Source: JBASEY01 sp049652745 (lineage in GTDB: Bacteria; CSSED10-310). From it: a stretch of 64,000 nucleotides of DNA. The stretch spans positions 186,001 to 250,000 of the forward strand of contig JBASEY010000023.1 in assembly GCA_049652745.1 (NCBI GenBank). Direction: 5' to 3'. The notes below the pieces were generated by a model. It was not told where the DNA came from and did not search any database. It worked only from the letters and a program-made list of their open reading frames with translations. The position numbers were made by a program, and so were the translations under genes. Shown piece by piece: positions 26,199 to 34,697 of the stretch (position 1 is the first letter of the stretch; every line of letters begins with the position of its first letter).

Positions 26199-26767
26199 CT
26201 GTTACCTCCCGTTCGATTCCATGCGGCTTTCAAATTCTCGACTGCATGGAAATAGTTCGCCTTTACTCCTCCAATCGTTCTACCCATAATTTTTGCTATC
26301 TCTTTGAAGGAAAGTTCCTGCTCAATCCGCAGAGCCAGAACTGTCCGTTGTTTCTTCGGTAAGGTGTTCATCAGTTTGTTGATTCTTTTCCTGTCTTGAA
26401 CCGTTATCGCTGCCTGTTCAGGATCAGGACTAGAATCTATTTGTAAATCAACCAGGCTTTGAATCTCATTCGTCGTATATCGACCTTCTTTTTTCAAAGC
26501 CCGCAAAGCCCGATTGACCGTTATTCTGTATAACCATGTGGCAAAAGCCGAATCGCCACGAAAAGATTTCAACTGCTTGTAAACAGTTATAAAGACATCC
26601 TGGGTGACATCTTCTGCAACTGCTGAGTCCTGAACGATTCGAAGCGCTACACCATAAACTCGATCCATATGCGAATTCATCAGCTTTTCAAATGCTTCAT
26701 CCGACCCGCTTTTTGCCTTGTCGACAAGCTGGAAATCAGCCGTTTTCACCATTGCCTCAAGTGCCAT
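26195..26767 (-). CDS. RNA polymerase ECF sigma factor, RpoE-like
   Basis: 190 aa. Region 2 is clear (AFEKLMNSHMDRVYGVALRIVQDSAVAEDVTQDVFITVY, with the DVTQDVF core and WLYRITVNRAL), and region 4 too (LRIEQELSFKEIAKIMGRTIGGVKANYFHAVENLK). It directs transcription of an extracytoplasmic stress regulon, probably including its own three-gene operon. GTG 26749 or ATG 26752 behind GAGG are possible shorter starts. It is followed by the anti-sigma gene with a four-base overlap. The 94-bp upstream gap contains an inverted repeat GGTGT-N6-ACACC at 26819-26834, a possible control site. Confidence 0.94.
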   Translation of the reverse strand: MALEAMVKTADFQLVDKAKSGSDEAFEKLMNSHMDRVYGVALRIVQDSAVAEDVTQDVFITVYKQLKSFRGDSAFATWLYRITVNRALRALKKEGRYTTNEIQSLVDLQIDSSPDPEQAAITVQDRKRINKLMNTLPKKQRTVLALRIEQELSFKEIAKIMGRTIGGVKANYFHAVENLKAAWNRTGGNR

Positions 26768-26861
26768 AACCCGTATTCCATTTTAGTTCTCCAGACATCT
26801 TTCGAACCGATAAGCCGTTGGTGTAACGAAACACCGCTTACTCTATCGTTTATTGGATACA

Positions 26862-27887
26862 TCATGGCAGTAAATGGTTTAAAACATAATTCTGTTCAAT
26901 GCTTGAATAAGCCGGAATTCCCGGAAAAATTTCGTCGATAAGGCTGAATATAATCTGATACGAACGTAAGCGGACAAATTTAAATGGTCGTAATTTTCCA
27001 TCCTTACCTCGGCCCCATTCATATCCCGGCAATGGGCTGCTCGGAAATCTGCTCCTGATTTTTTCCAGCAATTCAGAGGACATTTTGTAACTGCCAATGG
27101 TAAATTCTGTGGGTTGAGCTGGTTTCATCGCTTGCTTCAAATCAAGCAGGAGCTTTTTGTAATGATCGTGATCGATCGCATCGGGCTGAAGAGGATCCAG
27201 TCGGATTCCAACTTTATAGCCCAGCTTTGCGGCAGTGGCTGCTGATTGTATTCGCTGTGCTGGATCAGATGTGCCGTGTTCATTTTTCCTCCATTGATCC
27301 GGAGGCGTTAACGACCAATCAAGCTTGAAGCGCTCTGGATTTAAGCGTCGCCAACTGCTCGGCAGACAAAATTTTGAACGCAATTCGATCAGGCAATTTT
27401 CCGGCAAAAAGGAGGAGATATAGTGATGTGCGATTATGGATAAATCCGCTAGAGCCAGGCTGTCGGCAATATCGCCCGTAACAATGGACACTTTCTCGGC
27501 ATCGAACGCTGGAACAGCCAGATCATCGAAATTGACGAATGCCACGACATGATGGCAGCTCAAATACTGCTGACAGAAGCAATACGAGCAGTCGGCCGGG
27601 CAGCCCTGAAACATATCCAATCGCCATGATGCCTGTCGACATGTATCACCGACGTCGGGATCTGTACCCATATATTTTAGAAAGGATCCGGAGTTACGGG
27701 TTATCAGCAGCGTTCGCTTCGCCTCGGCCGGATGACTTGCTTCCACTACTTTACCACGCAGTCTGGCATCGACCTCTTCAAGTGTGATTATCCGCCTGGG
27801 AATCGAAGATAACGCATGTAAAAAACGGGTGGTCAGCGGATAATCGAAAACGGATTCATCCACTAGAATTTTTTTGAACCGTTTCAT
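26862..27887 (-). CDS. Radical SAM protein of the spore photoproduct lyase (SplB) family
   Basis: 341 aa. The cluster motif CPADCSYCF (CxxxCxxC, about residues 94-102) follows RLDMFQGCP, as in SplB. IELRSKF, KVGIRLDPLQP and YKMSSELLEKIRSRFP fit the later strands of the family barrel. True spore photoproduct lyase repairs the thymine dimer 5-thyminyl-5,6-dihydrothymine in spores; this organism shows no other spore gene here, and SPL-family proteins also occur in non-sporulating bacteria with unknown roles. The gene starts inside the 3' end of the ParB-like gene (32-bp overlap), so the two are translationally coupled and probably work together. Confidence 0.85.
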   Translation of the reverse strand: MKRFKKILVDESVFDYPLTTRFLHALSSIPRRIITLEEVDARLRGKVVEASHPAEAKRTLLITRNSGSFLKYMGTDPDVGDTCRQASWRLDMFQGCPADCSYCFCQQYLSCHHVVAFVNFDDLAVPAFDAEKVSIVTGDIADSLALADLSIIAHHYISSFLPENCLIELRSKFCLPSSWRRLNPERFKLDWSLTPPDQWRKNEHGTSDPAQRIQSAATAAKLGYKVGIRLDPLQPDAIDHDHYKKLLLDLKQAMKPAQPTEFTIGSYKMSSELLEKIRSRFPSSPLPGYEWGRGKDGKLRPFKFVRLRSYQIIFSLIDEIFPGIPAYSSIEQNYVLNHLLP

Positions 27888-28890
27888 TCAACCCTTTTTG
27901 TATAAGGTTTAGCAATTGCTTCCATGCATCTGCTTGTTTTGAAAAAATGTCCGGTATTTTTTCCAGATCGCTTATAGAAGAAATTCTGAAAGTCACGTCA
28001 AAATAATCGCCTTCATAATCGTCCGGAATTGATAAATTGATAATTGGTTTTTTCTCCAGTATACGGGTTGTTTTTTCGATGGCTTCATCGACAAGCGCTC
28101 GCTGCGGTGAGCGTTTTTTTTCCCAATATGTCAACCAGTCGCCTTTCACATTCTTTTTTACATCGAGCTGCAATTTGGAAAGAATGCTGAAAACATCCGT
28201 ATTTTCTCTAAGAGCCAGATCTCGGACCAGGCGTTCGAACCGTCTTATATTGGTGACAGATAGCTTGAGAACCAGGCAGGCCAGCACAGTGGCGATATAT
28301 CTTTCGCGCGAATGGTAATGCGCCAGTATAGCGGTTTTAGTCACATCGATACCCCAGTTTTGGCAACGTTTTAGAAATGTCATGGGGAGGGCTGCGGCAG
28401 TCATGATAGCTGTCAGGTTTTTATAGTCTTTCAGCGCCGGAAAAAAGCCAACCAATTCTTCGACAGGGGTTTGAAAGGCATCAGACGCACGTTTCAGAAC
28501 ACCCGCTGCTTCATGGGGTGTATGGATGACGGGGGAGAGCTTTTTCAAGGCAATGATCCACCCTGCTTTTTCCCAATCAGGCCTTTCACTTTTAGATAGC
28601 AAGGTCATCGCCGATCTTTCCATTGTGTCGAAAACTTGGTCCGGGCTGAGGAGTATAACCGATAGTCTGCTTTGATGGTTAGTTTTGGCAATTTGATAAT
28701 GCCGAAAGCCGCTGATCAGAATGGGCTTTTGCATTGATGGAGCTTTTATTGCAGTCAGCGGGTCTAAAATCGAGTCAAAAAGGCTTCGGTGTTGATGATG
28801 ACAAATTTTTGAGAGATCGCCGGCAAAATCAGCACGGAAATATGCCTTGTGCAAATCCAGTTTATCAGGTGGCAGATGAGCCAAATTCAT
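27856..28890 (-). CDS. ParB-fold-like protein coupled to the SPL-family gene
   Basis: 344 aa. Residues about 20-125 can be read as a ParB/sulfiredoxin-type domain: SILDPLTAIKAPSMQKPILISGF, RHYQIAKT (position of the ParB GERR box, but without GxxR conservation), then a long helix in SERPDWEKAGWIIALKKL. A helical middle (ALPMTFLKRCQNWGIDVTK) resembles the ParB HTH region. The C-terminal 120 residues are charged and helical. The assignment is by pattern only, and the catalytic or CTP-binding residues are not conserved. Overlap with the radical SAM gene implies a shared function, possibly DNA binding plus repair. Confidence 0.55.
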   Translation of the reverse strand: MNLAHLPPDKLDLHKAYFRADFAGDLSKICHHQHRSLFDSILDPLTAIKAPSMQKPILISGFRHYQIAKTNHQSRLSVILLSPDQVFDTMERSAMTLLSKSERPDWEKAGWIIALKKLSPVIHTPHEAAGVLKRASDAFQTPVEELVGFFPALKDYKNLTAIMTAAALPMTFLKRCQNWGIDVTKTAILAHYHSRERYIATVLACLVLKLSVTNIRRFERLVRDLALRENTDVFSILSKLQLDVKKNVKGDWLTYWEKKRSPQRALVDEAIEKTTRILEKKPIINLSIPDDYEGDYFDVTFRISSISDLEKIPDIFSKQADAWKQLLNLIQKGLNETVQKNSSG

Positions 28891-28893
28891 GTG

Positions 28894-30438
28894 TTAAAAC
28901 CGGTATGTCAAAGAAGCCTGGACACCTTCAAATTCCGGTAGAATCCGACATTGGCCACCGCTGCAGATCAGCCCTGTAGGCAAGCCGCCGTATAGTAAAT
29001 TGATGCTTAGAGCATCGATTGGAGTCACCGTCAGTTCACCTGCCCACCAGGAATCGGTGTTTTGTGAGCCTGATCTGATGGTCTTAAAAGTATGCTGGTT
29101 ATAATGCCCTGTTATGGCAAACCATGGACTGAACGAATAGGTTAGGTATGACTTGTGTTCGATTTTATCTGTTCCGGGAACACTGGTGAATTTATACTCA
29201 TAATAGAGATTTAAGCTGTGTCGGGTTAGAAATGAATAGACGATATCCGATGTGGCGCGGCGATGTTTCTCATCCTTGTTTGCATATTCTTTTATGCCAT
29301 ATGTCATGTGAACATGTAGATCACACCAATTTTGCTCAACTCCCAAATAATAGTGATCATTTTTGTTTCTGGTGACATTCCCTAGATAATCCGGATGCCC
29401 CTGATTGTTGAATTGTGACGCGCTGACATAAAGCAGAGTGCTTGTAGAGGGGATAAAGTAGTCAACTTTTATTCTGGGGCCTTTGGTGTCGTCAAGCTCG
29501 CTCATTTCATCCTCACGATCCGCCGTAGGTGGTCGACCATATCGGTAATTCCAATAATCATAATCCTTGTATTCAACCAGGACGGTGAAATCATTCAGAT
29601 AAGCCGTCAGGCTACCGTAAATGGCTGTTCCTTCTTCTGTCTCAGCTCCAAAAGGCGCGTCGGAATCCCAGCTCAAACGGGCATATTCACCATACAAATC
29701 AATTTTGCCGTCAAAAAGATCCATTGCCTCGAGATTAATGCTGCCGGTTTGGAAATCTTCATCCATAAGTTGGTTTCGTCTGTAAGCGTAAAGTGTTCCG
29801 GTGACATAATTTGCGCCGAGGGTGATCTCTTTGTAAACCTTGTAATAAAGACCGGCTCCAAAAACTTCATCGGAAATCTTTCTCTCCACATAGGTCATTG
29901 AAGCGGTGTCGTCCAGAAAGTTATACCATCTAATTTTGCCGCCGAAGACCTGGGCTTTAAACCGATTGATGTTGACCTGGACTTGGCCCCCTTGTATCGT
30001 GCGGTCCAGATTCAAATCCTTGTCTTCTTGAACGTACAAGACCATACCACGCCCGAGATACTGATAAAAATCACCGGCGAGTACTTCGAAGTTACTGTGT
30101 TGATACCCTAATTTATACTTGAACAGCTCGATATCTGACTCATATTCACGGGATCGGTAATCGTAATGAATACCATCTTTATATTTCATATTGCGTAATC
30201 TGGCTTCCGCATACCAATTTTTCCACCCCAGATGCAGCATCAATTGGTTTTCAAATGAAGAATATGGGCCTTCATAAATGTCCATTCCCGGTTTCCAGTC
30301 ATCCGGATCATTATTCCAGTAAGTAGATTCAAATGTTCCGGTAAAAATCATATCTTCAGCAAAACTTGCTTGAACAGTAATGCTTGCTACAGCGAGCAAC
30401 ATGACCAGCGAGATTGTCATTTTTGAAGCAGTTTTCAT
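28894..30438 (-). CDS. Predicted outer-membrane beta-barrel protein (DUF6029-like)
   Basis: 514 aa with a signal peptide (MTISLVMLLAVASITVQASFA). The mature chain is a long series of amphipathic beta strands with alternating aromatic residues (NWYAEARLRNMKY, FKYKLGYQHSNFEVLAGDFYQYLGRGM) and ends in VQASLTYRF, a C-terminal aromatic residue typical of barrels inserted by BamA. The GDFYQYLGRGMVLYV segment recalls DUF6029 proteins, an identification I hold loosely. AGGAG precedes the ATG. It lies 28 bp downstream of a TlpA-like gene, so the pair is co-transcribed. Confidence 0.75.
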   Translation of the reverse strand: MKTASKMTISLVMLLAVASITVQASFAEDMIFTGTFESTYWNNDPDDWKPGMDIYEGPYSSFENQLMLHLGWKNWYAEARLRNMKYKDGIHYDYRSREYESDIELFKYKLGYQHSNFEVLAGDFYQYLGRGMVLYVQEDKDLNLDRTIQGGQVQVNINRFKAQVFGGKIRWYNFLDDTASMTYVERKISDEVFGAGLYYKVYKEITLGANYVTGTLYAYRRNQLMDEDFQTGSINLEAMDLFDGKIDLYGEYARLSWDSDAPFGAETEEGTAIYGSLTAYLNDFTVLVEYKDYDYWNYRYGRPPTADREDEMSELDDTKGPRIKVDYFIPSTSTLLYVSASQFNNQGHPDYLGNVTRNKNDHYYLGVEQNWCDLHVHMTYGIKEYANKDEKHRRATSDIVYSFLTRHSLNLYYEYKFTSVPGTDKIEHKSYLTYSFSPWFAITGHYNQHTFKTIRSGSQNTDSWWAGELTVTPIDALSINLLYGGLPTGLICSGGQCRILPEFEGVQASLTYRF

Positions 30439-30466
30439 AATCGTGATCTCCTAACGATGCAAAGAT

Positions 30467-30991
30467 TTATTCTTCGATATTCAATTTTTCAAGTTCTTCT
30501 TGAACGATAGTTTCTATCAGCTTTTCGTCGCCGGGCTTGTAGCCGCAAAATTCTCGGACAATGGTGCCTTTGGCGCCGATGATGACCAGATGGGGAACAT
30601 TGCGATTCGGGCTATAATGTCGAATCACATTGTTATCGGTATCCAGAAGCACAGGAAACGTAAATTTATAGCGATTGACCGTTGGTTTGATTTGGGATTT
30701 TGATGCAGCGGTATCGATTGAAACAGCCAATACTTGAAGATTCCGATCTTTGTATTTTTCATACAAAGCGTTTACATGAGGCATTTCTCTGAGACAAGGT
30801 TTGCACCATGTCGCCCAGAAATCCAGTACAATGACCTTTTTGCCTAGATTTTCCTCCAGCTTGTATGTTGTTCCATCCATCGCCGGTAATTCAAAAGTAA
30901 TCGGTTTTTTTTCCGTATCTGCCTTCACATAAGCTCCCATTACAATCAGAGCCATTATTAACGTCAACCATTTCAATGCATATCGATTCAT
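30467..30991 (-). CDS. TlpA/ResA-family periplasmic thiol-disulfide protein
   Basis: 174 aa with an N-terminal signal or anchor (WLTLIMALIVMGAYVKA). The thioredoxin fold has the active site WATWCKPCLREMP (CKPC, about residues 61-64) and the cis-Pro region NVPHLVII. Members reduce or oxidise cysteines of exported proteins such as apocytochromes. GGGAGG is five bases before the ATG. The downstream partner is an outer-membrane barrel protein, so a role in its maturation or in envelope redox control is possible. Confidence 0.9.
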   Translation of the reverse strand: MNRYALKWLTLIMALIVMGAYVKADTEKKPITFELPAMDGTTYKLEENLGKKVIVLDFWATWCKPCLREMPHVNALYEKYKDRNLQVLAVSIDTAASKSQIKPTVNRYKFTFPVLLDTDNNVIRHYSPNRNVPHLVIIGAKGTIVREFCGYKPGDEKLIETIVQEELEKLNIEE

Positions 30992-31026
30992 AAAAAACCT
31001 CCCGAGATATATTTGATTAAGATTTG

Positions 31027-32889
31027 CTATTTTAAAAACTGTTGTGTGAGCCTTTCAATCAATTTTTCACATATTTCGCTTTCCCGGATATTATTCATCA
31101 GGGTTCCCTTTTTCAGGGTATCACTCAATAGACGCAAAAGAAACTCAGTGGTTTCTCGATCCATTTTCAAAACAATCGATTCAGTAGTTTTATTGCCGAT
31201 CGTCACTTTCGGAAGGTGTCCCATCCGTTTGAGTTCATTGACCAGATCGGTTAATTGGTTTTCTGTTATCAAGACGGTTTCAGGTCCGATCTGTTCACCA
31301 AGATACTGTGAAATATCCGATGAAGCCAATAATTCTTGCATTAAAAACGGTGTTTGAGTTTTCAATAAGGTCGTTTTCTTTAATTCTATTTTTCCGAATT
31401 CCTCGATCCAGTCATGGATTGATCTTTCCACGTTTTGTGGAATTTTCGTTTGTGATGCCGACACCAAAAAGTCCAGAATTTCTTTGCTTTTAAACCCTGA
31501 CTCCAAAGCGCTTGCGATACTGTTTCTTGAAATTTTGTATTTCTGCACATGGCCGCCGCTGACAAATTCCGCAATTTTTTCCAATTTATCCCGAATCGAT
31601 AAAATTATTCCTGACGGCGCCAACACTTCAAAATCGGGCTGTATCAAAATCTTGTCCATTTGGGACAGCCATGAACTCTCTGATTGATTGCTGAATTCAG
31701 AATAATTGGATTTTCCGGATAGAACTGCATGGCCGAAGTGAGTGAGCATAAATGCTTCAACTTTTTCATCGGCTGATAGACCGATATCGACCAGGCCAAG
31801 CCACGCCAATTGCTGAGATAGCATTCGCTCGATCAGATTGTCTTCCAGGTTTTCCCATACATTTTCAGCAGGAATAATTTCACGGGTTGCCATATACCGC
31901 AACTGCCATAGATGTGGGGAGTGGTCGGGGCGATAAAAAAAAGGTCGCTGTAATTTAAAATAGTCAGAAAAATTCTTAAGCGGAATCCATCGATCTTGGG
32001 GGAGGCCCACAAGAAGAGAAACAAAGGCTCTTTTAACCCTTGTAAATGGGTGTCGAAGTCCGGCTGTCGTGATCTGGATATTTTCAGTTTCTCTTAAACT
32101 CTCATATGAATCCTCATTCAGCCACGCATTAAAAATTTCACGAACCTGTATAAATGGTTCTTGGGAAAACCAGGCGGTCACTTTCGGATCGATCTCGAGC
32201 TTCTGGCCTAGCTGCACAAGCAAGCCAAGATCCTTGGCAATAGAAAAAAGCATCGTTATATATTTTTCATCTCGAGATAAGGTCACGGGTGTCAAAACAT
32301 TCAACCTGTCAACAATCAAAGGCTTGTGTCTTTTGGGAACTCCTCCAGTCTTGAGCAATCGGATGTTGTATTCGTCAACATATTTCAGCAGGTAAAACAT
32401 ATCCGTCAGGATAATACGCGGCACAGAGAACATCCGAAAAGGGGCATAGGTATCACTGAGTTGCTTAAAAGGCTCCGGGGCGACATAAGGATAAAATTCT
32501 TCAGGTAGTACATAGGCAGTGGTTTTGTCTTCCCTGTAGCGGAGGCAGTACAGAAACCCCATCAAACGCAACCGGGCAAGCCCTGGATTCACCGTTTTGT
32601 GCCAGAACCACCGACGAGCCACTTCCGGATCATCACTCCCCCATGATTTCTCAAGATCTCCAACACTTAACGACCCACCGGCATCAAGGATCTGAAACAG
32701 GATTTCTCTCTCTTGGCCGCTCAATTCCAGGATCAATTTCTTATTCGACTCGAAATCCGTCAATCGATCACGTAAAACCGCAATCATTTCTGAACGCGAT
32801 GGATTGATTAGGGCATCCATCTTCCGAAAAGCGGCTATTGCTCGAAGGTGTGAGGTAGGTGACTCGTGCAGGCAGCGTTCTAAATTCAT
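31027..32889 (-). CDS. Helicase-associated (Helicase_C_3 / XPB N-terminal-like) domain protein
   Basis: 620 aa. No Walker or helicase motor motifs are present. Residues about 20-260 hold winged-helix-like repeats (LSGQEREILFQILDAGGSLSVGDLEK). Residues about 400-530 contain DKILIQPDFEVLAPSGIILSIRDKLEKIAEFVSGG, characteristic of the Helicase_C_3 family found N-terminally to XPB/Ssl2-like helicases, continuing with YKISRNSIASALESG. In actinobacteria and others this domain occurs in stand-alone proteins encoded away from the helicase. It probably binds DNA. GGAG lies six bases before the ATG. It is upstream of the TlpA gene with a 35-bp gap. Confidence 0.7.
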   Translation of the reverse strand: MNLERCLHESPTSHLRAIAAFRKMDALINPSRSEMIAVLRDRLTDFESNKKLILELSGQEREILFQILDAGGSLSVGDLEKSWGSDDPEVARRWFWHKTVNPGLARLRLMGFLYCLRYREDKTTAYVLPEEFYPYVAPEPFKQLSDTYAPFRMFSVPRIILTDMFYLLKYVDEYNIRLLKTGGVPKRHKPLIVDRLNVLTPVTLSRDEKYITMLFSIAKDLGLLVQLGQKLEIDPKVTAWFSQEPFIQVREIFNAWLNEDSYESLRETENIQITTAGLRHPFTRVKRAFVSLLVGLPQDRWIPLKNFSDYFKLQRPFFYRPDHSPHLWQLRYMATREIIPAENVWENLEDNLIERMLSQQLAWLGLVDIGLSADEKVEAFMLTHFGHAVLSGKSNYSEFSNQSESSWLSQMDKILIQPDFEVLAPSGIILSIRDKLEKIAEFVSGGHVQKYKISRNSIASALESGFKSKEILDFLVSASQTKIPQNVERSIHDWIEEFGKIELKKTTLLKTQTPFLMQELLASSDISQYLGEQIGPETVLITENQLTDLVNELKRMGHLPKVTIGNKTTESIVLKMDRETTEFLLRLLSDTLKKGTLMNNIRESEICEKLIERLTQQFLK

Positions 32890-33007
32890 TCAAATCTCCA
32901 GCCTGATAAGAATATCAACAAGTGCGGCCTTGTTGATTTCAAGGCATATATTTTATATTATTCTGACAGGTTTCAGCAAGAAAACTTGTTATGAGGATAC
33001 AAACGAC

Positions 33008-33244
33008 ATGAATTATTCGGCTGATGCACTGGAAAACGAGACGAATCCTGTCGGCGATAACTCACTGAAAAAAACGCCGAAAAAAGAGTCTACAGTCTCC
33101 AACACCGAAAAAGACTATATACCCACTTGGTTCATTCGGCTGTTTTTCATCATGATCATCCTTATGATCCTGTCGATATGGCTGATCCCTGACGATACCT
33201 TTATACGTTGGTCTATGTGGTGGAACAATATCCCGCTGGACTGA
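33008..33244 (+). CDS. Small single-span membrane protein
   Basis: 78 aa. A hydrophilic N-terminal half rich in Asn, Lys, Ser and Thr is followed by one membrane helix (WFIRLFFIMIILMILSIWLIP, about residues 42-62) and a Trp-rich end (WSMWWNNIP). No family recognised. It is a lone plus-strand gene between two minus-strand genes. The start is ATG 33008 with GAGGA about 10 bases upstream. Coding bias is hard to judge at this length, but codon use in the frame looks ordinary. Confidence 0.5.
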   Translation: MNYSADALENETNPVGDNSLKKTPKKESTVSNTEKDYIPTWFIRLFFIMIILMILSIWLIPDDTFIRWSMWWNNIPLD

Positions 33245-33286
33245 TTCAGCAATCAAACCCACGTCCAATTCCTCGCTTTATCGATT

Positions 33287-34375
33287 TCAAATCTTATCGA
33301 TTAAAAAAACTGCCATGGCTTCGGCGATCATTCGGTACCCCGAAGCATTTGGATGGTATGGGTCGAGCATAATACCGGTGTCTTTCTCATATCGGTCGAG
33401 AGACATTAATTCAATGTTGATTCGTTTTTCCTTCTCTTCTTTTGAAATCACAATTTCCGGTTTGACGACCAGGTTATTTTCCTGTTTTTGAGATTCGGTA
33501 TTTTTTTGTATGATTTGGATGTCAAGCGGATTCAGTAACGCAACACAGTCAACCAGATCGATGTGCTCTTTACCCGCAATTTTCTCTAAAACCCCATGAT
33601 AAGCATCTTTTAAACAGCCTAGATTATTAACATACTCACTGACCAAAATGACCCTTACGTTATTGCTCCGGCAAATTTTTATCATCCAATCGATATTTTC
33701 TTCAAACTGATGAGCGGTAACACGATGAGTCACGGCGTTTGGGATATTTTGCGGTTCTGGTCTGATCTGAGAACCCGCGGGTTGAAAAGCTGAAAGCAGA
33801 GTAAAAATCTGGGATTTTTTTATTAAATTGATCGTTTTTGCGAAGCCTGGCTGACATTCCCTGTCTGTAAGCTTGCTGGGAAATCTATCGTTGATGCCAT
33901 AGCACAAAATGGCATGTTCAGGTCTGAATCGTTTGATGAGGTTTTCGATTCTCAAACGTCCCTGATGACTCGAATGGCCGGGAATGCCTGCATTTATTAC
34001 GTTTAATCCTTCAGGATACCGGGAAATAAGCAGAGCTTCCAATTGTGCGGGAAAAGATTCATCTTCGGATACGTTCCATCCAAAGGTGACCGAGTCGCCC
34101 AAACATAGTATTTTCGATTGTATTTGAGGATTTGGATCTCCACCGCGAAAACCCATTTTTCCCGTTCTAACTTGGACATCACCATAAATGGTATCTATGT
34201 CAGGCTTTAAAACCCATGATAGAACAGGGTCTCGCACAATAATCGGTGAGATCGATTGTCTGTGGCTATAAAATTTTTTCGCCAGCCCCGTCCACCCGAG
34301 AACACCTTCAATAATCCCGATAACCGCTATGCATATGACAAGCGAAAAACCAATTTTTTTAGCGATCTGTTTCAT
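33287..34375 (-). CDS. SGNH/GDSL hydrolase with N-terminal membrane anchor
   Basis: 362 aa from ATG 34375. A membrane anchor (IGFSLVICIAVIGIIEGVLGW) precedes the SGNH domain. Block I is LCLGDSVTFGW with the nucleophilic Ser, block II is NAGIPGHSSHQG, block III is ILCYGINDR, and block V is LDPYHPNASGY with the catalytic Asp and His. Such enzymes remove acetyl groups from cell-wall or exopolysaccharide sugars in the periplasm. No clear ribosome-binding site supports the chosen start; a longer frame reaches 34468 but overlaps the next gene. It lies in a run with an RmlD-like reductase, consistent with glycan metabolism. Confidence 0.85.
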   Translation of the reverse strand: MKQIAKKIGFSLVICIAVIGIIEGVLGWTGLAKKFYSHRQSISPIIVRDPVLSWVLKPDIDTIYGDVQVRTGKMGFRGGDPNPQIQSKILCLGDSVTFGWNVSEDESFPAQLEALLISRYPEGLNVINAGIPGHSSHQGRLRIENLIKRFRPEHAILCYGINDRFPSKLTDRECQPGFAKTINLIKKSQIFTLLSAFQPAGSQIRPEPQNIPNAVTHRVTAHQFEENIDWMIKICRSNNVRVILVSEYVNNLGCLKDAYHGVLEKIAGKEHIDLVDCVALLNPLDIQIIQKNTESQKQENNLVVKPEIVISKEEKEKRINIELMSLDRYEKDTGIMLDPYHPNASGYRMIAEAMAVFLIDKI

Positions 34376-34397
34376 TGTTTGAAATTTTCGATACTGT

Positions 34398-34697
34398 TCA
34401 TTGGGCAGAATCCAAAGGCTGTTGGAGAGGATTGGCGGCCAGTATTCCACGACATCTGCTGCACACAAGGAAAGAAAATTCTTGGTAAACCTGGTTTTCC
34501 AACATTTCTTTAGGCATCATCTCGATACGCGCCAGAAGAGCTTTTAACCGTCCGTTCATCTCGGTTTTACTCATCCCTTCATATTCTTTTAAACCTTGTA
34601 CAACCTCGGCAGTCAATGCTATATGAACCCGCCAGACCGGATCACCGGTATGAAGCGCCAAGCCACAGCGGTCACATGTCAGATGTTGGTTGACCAT
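34398..34697 (-). CDS. Small zinc-ribbon protein
   Basis: 99 aa. CDRCG near the N-terminus and CSRCRG near the C-terminus form a probable two-knuckle zinc site (CxxC-N-CxxC), separated by a helical stretch (LKALLARIEMMPKEML). The start is ATG 34697, which overlaps the 3' end of the reductase gene by 19 bp; the frame is open further upstream but only inside that gene. No specific family recognised. Possibly a nucleic-acid or protein-binding factor. Confidence 0.6.
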   Translation of the reverse strand: MVNQHLTCDRCGLALHTGDPVWRVHIALTAEVVQGLKEYEGMSKTEMNGRLKALLARIEMMPKEMLENQVYQEFSFLVCSRCRGILAANPLQQPLDSAQ

